Below are positions 7,116 through 8,721 of a DNA stretch of 8,721 bases, in pieces. Source of the DNA: RFPI01 sp964470195. Lineage in GTDB: Bacteria > Pseudomonadota > Gammaproteobacteria > Burkholderiales > Methylophilaceae. The DNA lies in NCBI GenBank assembly GCA_964470195.1, contig CAYYBG010000051.1, forward strand, positions 1 to 8,721, in the 5' to 3' direction. Under the pieces are notes generated by a model that saw only the letters and a list, made by a program, of their open reading frames with translations, did no database searches and was not told where the DNA came from. The position numbers and the translations under genes were made by a program. Positions within the stretch are counted from its first letter, which is position 1. The number at the start of each line of letters is the position of its first letter.

Positions 7116-7121
7116 ATTGTA
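7116..7121 (-). promoter_or_regulatory. Possible -10 element for clpS-clpA
   Basis: TACAAT on the - strand matches five of six bases of TATAAT and lies about 22 bases before the clpS ATG. No good -35 is found at 16-18 bases upstream, so this promoter would be weak, activator-dependent or not real. No sigma32-type CCCCAT box is seen in this spacer. Read-through from the CorC-like gene, 101 bases upstream, is an alternative. Confidence 0.25.
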
Positions 7122-7141
7122 AGAAAAACATAATCAAAATT

Positions 7142-7169
7142 ACTAGTGACTATAGTCTAAATTTAGTCA
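7142..7169. promoter_or_regulatory. Cluster of short palindromes upstream of clpS
   Basis: Three perfect palindromes lie side by side: ACTAGT (7142-7147), GACTATAGTC (7148-7157) and CTAAATTTAG (7157-7166). TAGTC also recurs at 7153 and 7164, exactly 11 bp apart, and TGACTA (7147-7152) is inverted against TAGTCA (7164-7169). The cluster sits between the CorC-like stop and clpS, upstream of the possible -10. It is AT-rich with no T-run, so it does not look like a terminator. It may be an operator, but no regulator is identified. Confidence 0.35.
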
Positions 7170-7194
7170 TTTATATTCATTCTTGATGCGCTTG

Positions 7195-8463
7195 TCAGCT
7201 TGATAGTCTGACGATACGCACGATTTTGACAATTTTATCCTGTGTTTGCAGGATTTCTAGCGCACAGTGATCAATTTTTATACTGGTGCCAGGTTCTGGA
7301 ATATCCTCAAAACGCTCTAGGATTAAGCCATTCAGAGTTCTTGGACCATCCAGAGGAAAATTAAGCTTAAGTTTTTTATTCAGCTCACGTAAGCTAATAC
7401 TGCCATCCAATATCCAACTGCCATCTTCCTCTTGATGCATGATACTGGCACGAGTGGGAGATTGGGTGGTGAACTCACCAATAATTTCTTCCAATATGTC
7501 TTCGAGTGTAACAAGTCCTTTCAGTTCACCATACTCATCAACCACTAAAGCCAAGCGTTGATGTTTCTCCTGAAATTGTTGTATTTGATTGTACAAAGGT
7601 GTGCCAGAAGGAATGAAGTAGGGCTCAATCAGAGTTTCTAAAATGCCATCAAGGCTCAACTCACCATTACGCATTTGATTGATGATCTTACGGATATGTA
7701 AGATGCCGATAATATCCTCTTGGCTACCTTGTCTGACTAAAATACGCGTGTGATGACTGCTGTTAATTTGCTGCAACAGCTCCTCCAGTGGAGTATCAAT
7801 ATTCACCGCTTCGATTTGCGTATGTGCGGTCATTACGTCATCCACTGTGGCTGTTTCTAAATCCAAAAGATTAAGCAATATAGCGCGATTTTTTTGTGGG
7901 ATGTATTGACCTGCTTCACTCACAATCGTGCGAAGTTCATCCGTGGAGATCGCTTGCGTGGCCTCCTTAAAATTGACTTTGATGCGCAGTACTTTCAGTA
8001 AACCCCGCACAAATAAATTGGTAAACCAAAGAACAGGATAAAATAATCGAGTGAGTGGATATAACACATAGCTATAACTGAGTGCCAAGCGCTCGGCATG
8101 CGCAGCAGCAATCACTTTGGGAGTAATCTCACCAAAAATTAAAATAACCAGCGTCACCACCAAGGTACCTAGCCACAATCCAGTGCTGCCATCCCCCAGC
8201 AGACGTTGGCTCATATCACCACTGATAGTAGCAATAGAAACGGCAGCAAAGGTATTACCCAATAAGATAGCGCCGAGCAATAAATCCGTCTTATCTAATA
8301 GTAACTGTGCTAAACGTGCGCCGCGATGGCCATCATTGACCAAATGCCTGAGACGATAGCGATTGAGTGCCATCAGGCAAGTTTCAGCGCTGGAAAAAAA
8401 TGCAGACAGAATTAATAAAAAAATCAGTACTGCAGTTTGAGAGAGTAAAGAAAAATTATCCAA
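7195..8463 (-). CDS. CNNM/CorC-type membrane protein (DUF21, CBS pair, CorC_HlyC domain)
   Basis: This 422-residue inner-membrane protein closely resembles E. coli YfjD (about 420 residues). The N-terminal DUF21 region (about 1-190) holds several hydrophobic segments (near 8-30, 60-85, 97-118 and 125-155) and motifs FFSSAET (22-28), GN (69-70) and GEITPK (111-116). A pair of CBS domains follows (about 205-330), the second ending VVDEYGELKGLVTLEDILEEI. The C-terminal CorC_HlyC domain (about 345-419) includes RTLNG (375-379). Family members are linked to magnesium/divalent cation efflux or homeostasis; the substrate here is inferred. The start is a TTG at 8463, because an in-frame TAA lies three codons upstream and the next ATG (codon 31) would remove the first membrane segment. 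Its Shine-Dalgarno sequence is weak. The usual M-x-P-R before the first CBS domain reads MTAH (211-214). Confidence 0.93.
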   Translation of the reverse strand: MDNFSLLSQTAVLIFLLILSAFFSSAETCLMALNRYRLRHLVNDGHRGARLAQLLLDKTDLLLGAILLGNTFAAVSIATISGDMSQRLLGDGSTGLWLGTLVVTLVILIFGEITPKVIAAAHAERLALSYSYVLYPLTRLFYPVLWFTNLFVRGLLKVLRIKVNFKEATQAISTDELRTIVSEAGQYIPQKNRAILLNLLDLETATVDDVMTAHTQIEAVNIDTPLEELLQQINSSHHTRILVRQGSQEDIIGILHIRKIINQMRNGELSLDGILETLIEPYFIPSGTPLYNQIQQFQEKHQRLALVVDEYGELKGLVTLEDILEEIIGEFTTQSPTRASIMHQEEDGSWILDGSISLRELNKKLKLNFPLDGPRTLNGLILERFEDIPEPGTSIKIDHCALEILQTQDKIVKIVRIVRLSS

Positions 8464-8495
8464 ATGGGTTTACAACCGTGAAGAACAATCTCTGA

Positions 8496-8523
8496 GTTTT
8501 ATGTGTTGTTAGAAAATTGTCAA
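8496..8523 (-). promoter_or_regulatory. Candidate sigma70 promoter of the CNNM/CorC-type gene
   Basis: On the - strand a perfect TTGACA (8523-8518) is followed after 16 bases by TAAAAC (8501-8496), which matches four of six -10 bases. Transcription would start near 8489, leaving a leader of about 26 nt before the TTG start. The perfect -35 and the placement make this the best sigma70 candidate in the window. Confidence 0.5.
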
Positions 8524-8721
8524 GACTGCATTTGTAACAGCTTGGCTTTCGATCACCGCAAAACAAATAACAAGCTTTACTAAGGCTAACACGGTCGATA
8601 CAGACCAAGCTAACGCAAACTCTTATCAACCTGCAACACCGTTATTCTTGTATACCACCATCAACCTTCAATATCATTCCCGCCCCCCACGGTGGTGCGT
8701 GGGAATGAAGGAAATCCCCTC
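8524..8721. other. Non-coding region at the window edge
   Basis: I see no supported gene in this stretch on either strand. It holds an ATCAACCT 8-mer twice (8625-8632 and 8660-8667), an AGCTTGG (8539-8545) inverted against CCAAGCT (8605-8611), a small GGTC/GACC hairpin (8593-8606), and the GC-rich inverted repeat listed separately. A short open frame starts with ATG at 8705, but only about five codons are visible. Confidence 0.5.
8675..8707. repeat. GC-rich inverted repeat with CATTCCC/GGGAATG ends
   Basis: CATTCCC (8675-8681) is inverted against GGGAATG (8701-8707). A competing inner hairpin pairs CCCACG (8686-8691) with CGTGGG (8698-8703) over a 6-base loop. ATTCCC...GGGAAT ends are typical of dispersed intergenic palindromes in several beta- and gammaproteobacteria, so this may be one copy of such a family. 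Only one copy is in the window. The local GC content contrasts with the AT-rich DNA beside it. It lacks a T-run, so it is not a standard terminator. Confidence 0.45.

Noticed and set aside
8117..8359. 80-residue + strand frame opposite the CorC-like gene
   Set aside because: It is antisense to the conserved DUF21 region and has no supported start or family match.
8705..8721. ATG-initiated frame running off the window end
   Set aside because: Only about five codons are visible, with no good ribosome binding site, and the ATG lies in the inverted repeat.
1..8721. CRISPR array, tRNA, rRNA, insertion sequence or phage genes
   Set aside because: No regularly spaced repeats, no tRNA-like folds and no transposase- or integrase-like reading frames were found. 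All long frames are accounted for by housekeeping genes.

Overview
The window looks like an ordinary chromosomal segment of a Gram-negative bacterium, most likely a beta- or gammaproteobacterium. The evidence is a DnaK-type ClpB, a ClpS-ClpA pair, a YfjD-like CNNM/CorC protein, a glutathione S-transferase-like protein and an outer-membrane-type lipoprotein. Composition is AT-leaning, mid-40s % GC by eye (not computed). I cannot assign genus or species.

Layout. Positions 1-67 may hold the tail of an unidentified + strand gene, followed by a terminator-like hairpin (about 56-88). Positions 91-192 carry a sigma70-like and a clearer sigma32-like (heat-shock) promoter. A tight + strand block then follows: clpB (227-2812), a short lipoprotein with a Tyr-Gly-Pro-Gly-rich tail (2817-3383), a YjbQ/UPF0047 protein (3399-3818) and a GST-like protein (3818-4432). 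Gaps are 4 and 15 nt, then a 1-nt overlap, so these four probably form one operon read from the promoters before clpB. After a 37-nt convergent gap, all genes are on the - strand: clpA (6761-4470), clpS (7093-6782) and a CNNM/CorC-type membrane protein (8463-7195). A 101-nt spacer between clpS and the CorC-like gene holds a cluster of short palindromes. The last 258 nt contain no supported gene, but hold the probable promoter of the CorC-like gene and a GC-rich inverted repeat at the window edge.

How it works together. Two protein quality-control machines sit tail to tail: ClpB, which with DnaK rescues aggregated proteins, and ClpA with its adaptor ClpS, which feeds N-degron and other substrates to ClpP. 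ClpP is not in the window. Both AAA+ proteins keep all Walker A and B residues I could locate, at positions matching the E. coli proteins as I recall them. Only the clpB side has a visible sigma32-type promoter. The three small genes behind clpB would therefore be heat-inducible if the operon call is right.

I did not find a clearly new biological system. The best candidates for a second look are the lipoprotein inside the apparent clpB heat-shock operon, the convergent clpB/clpSA arrangement, and the palindrome cluster upstream of clpS.
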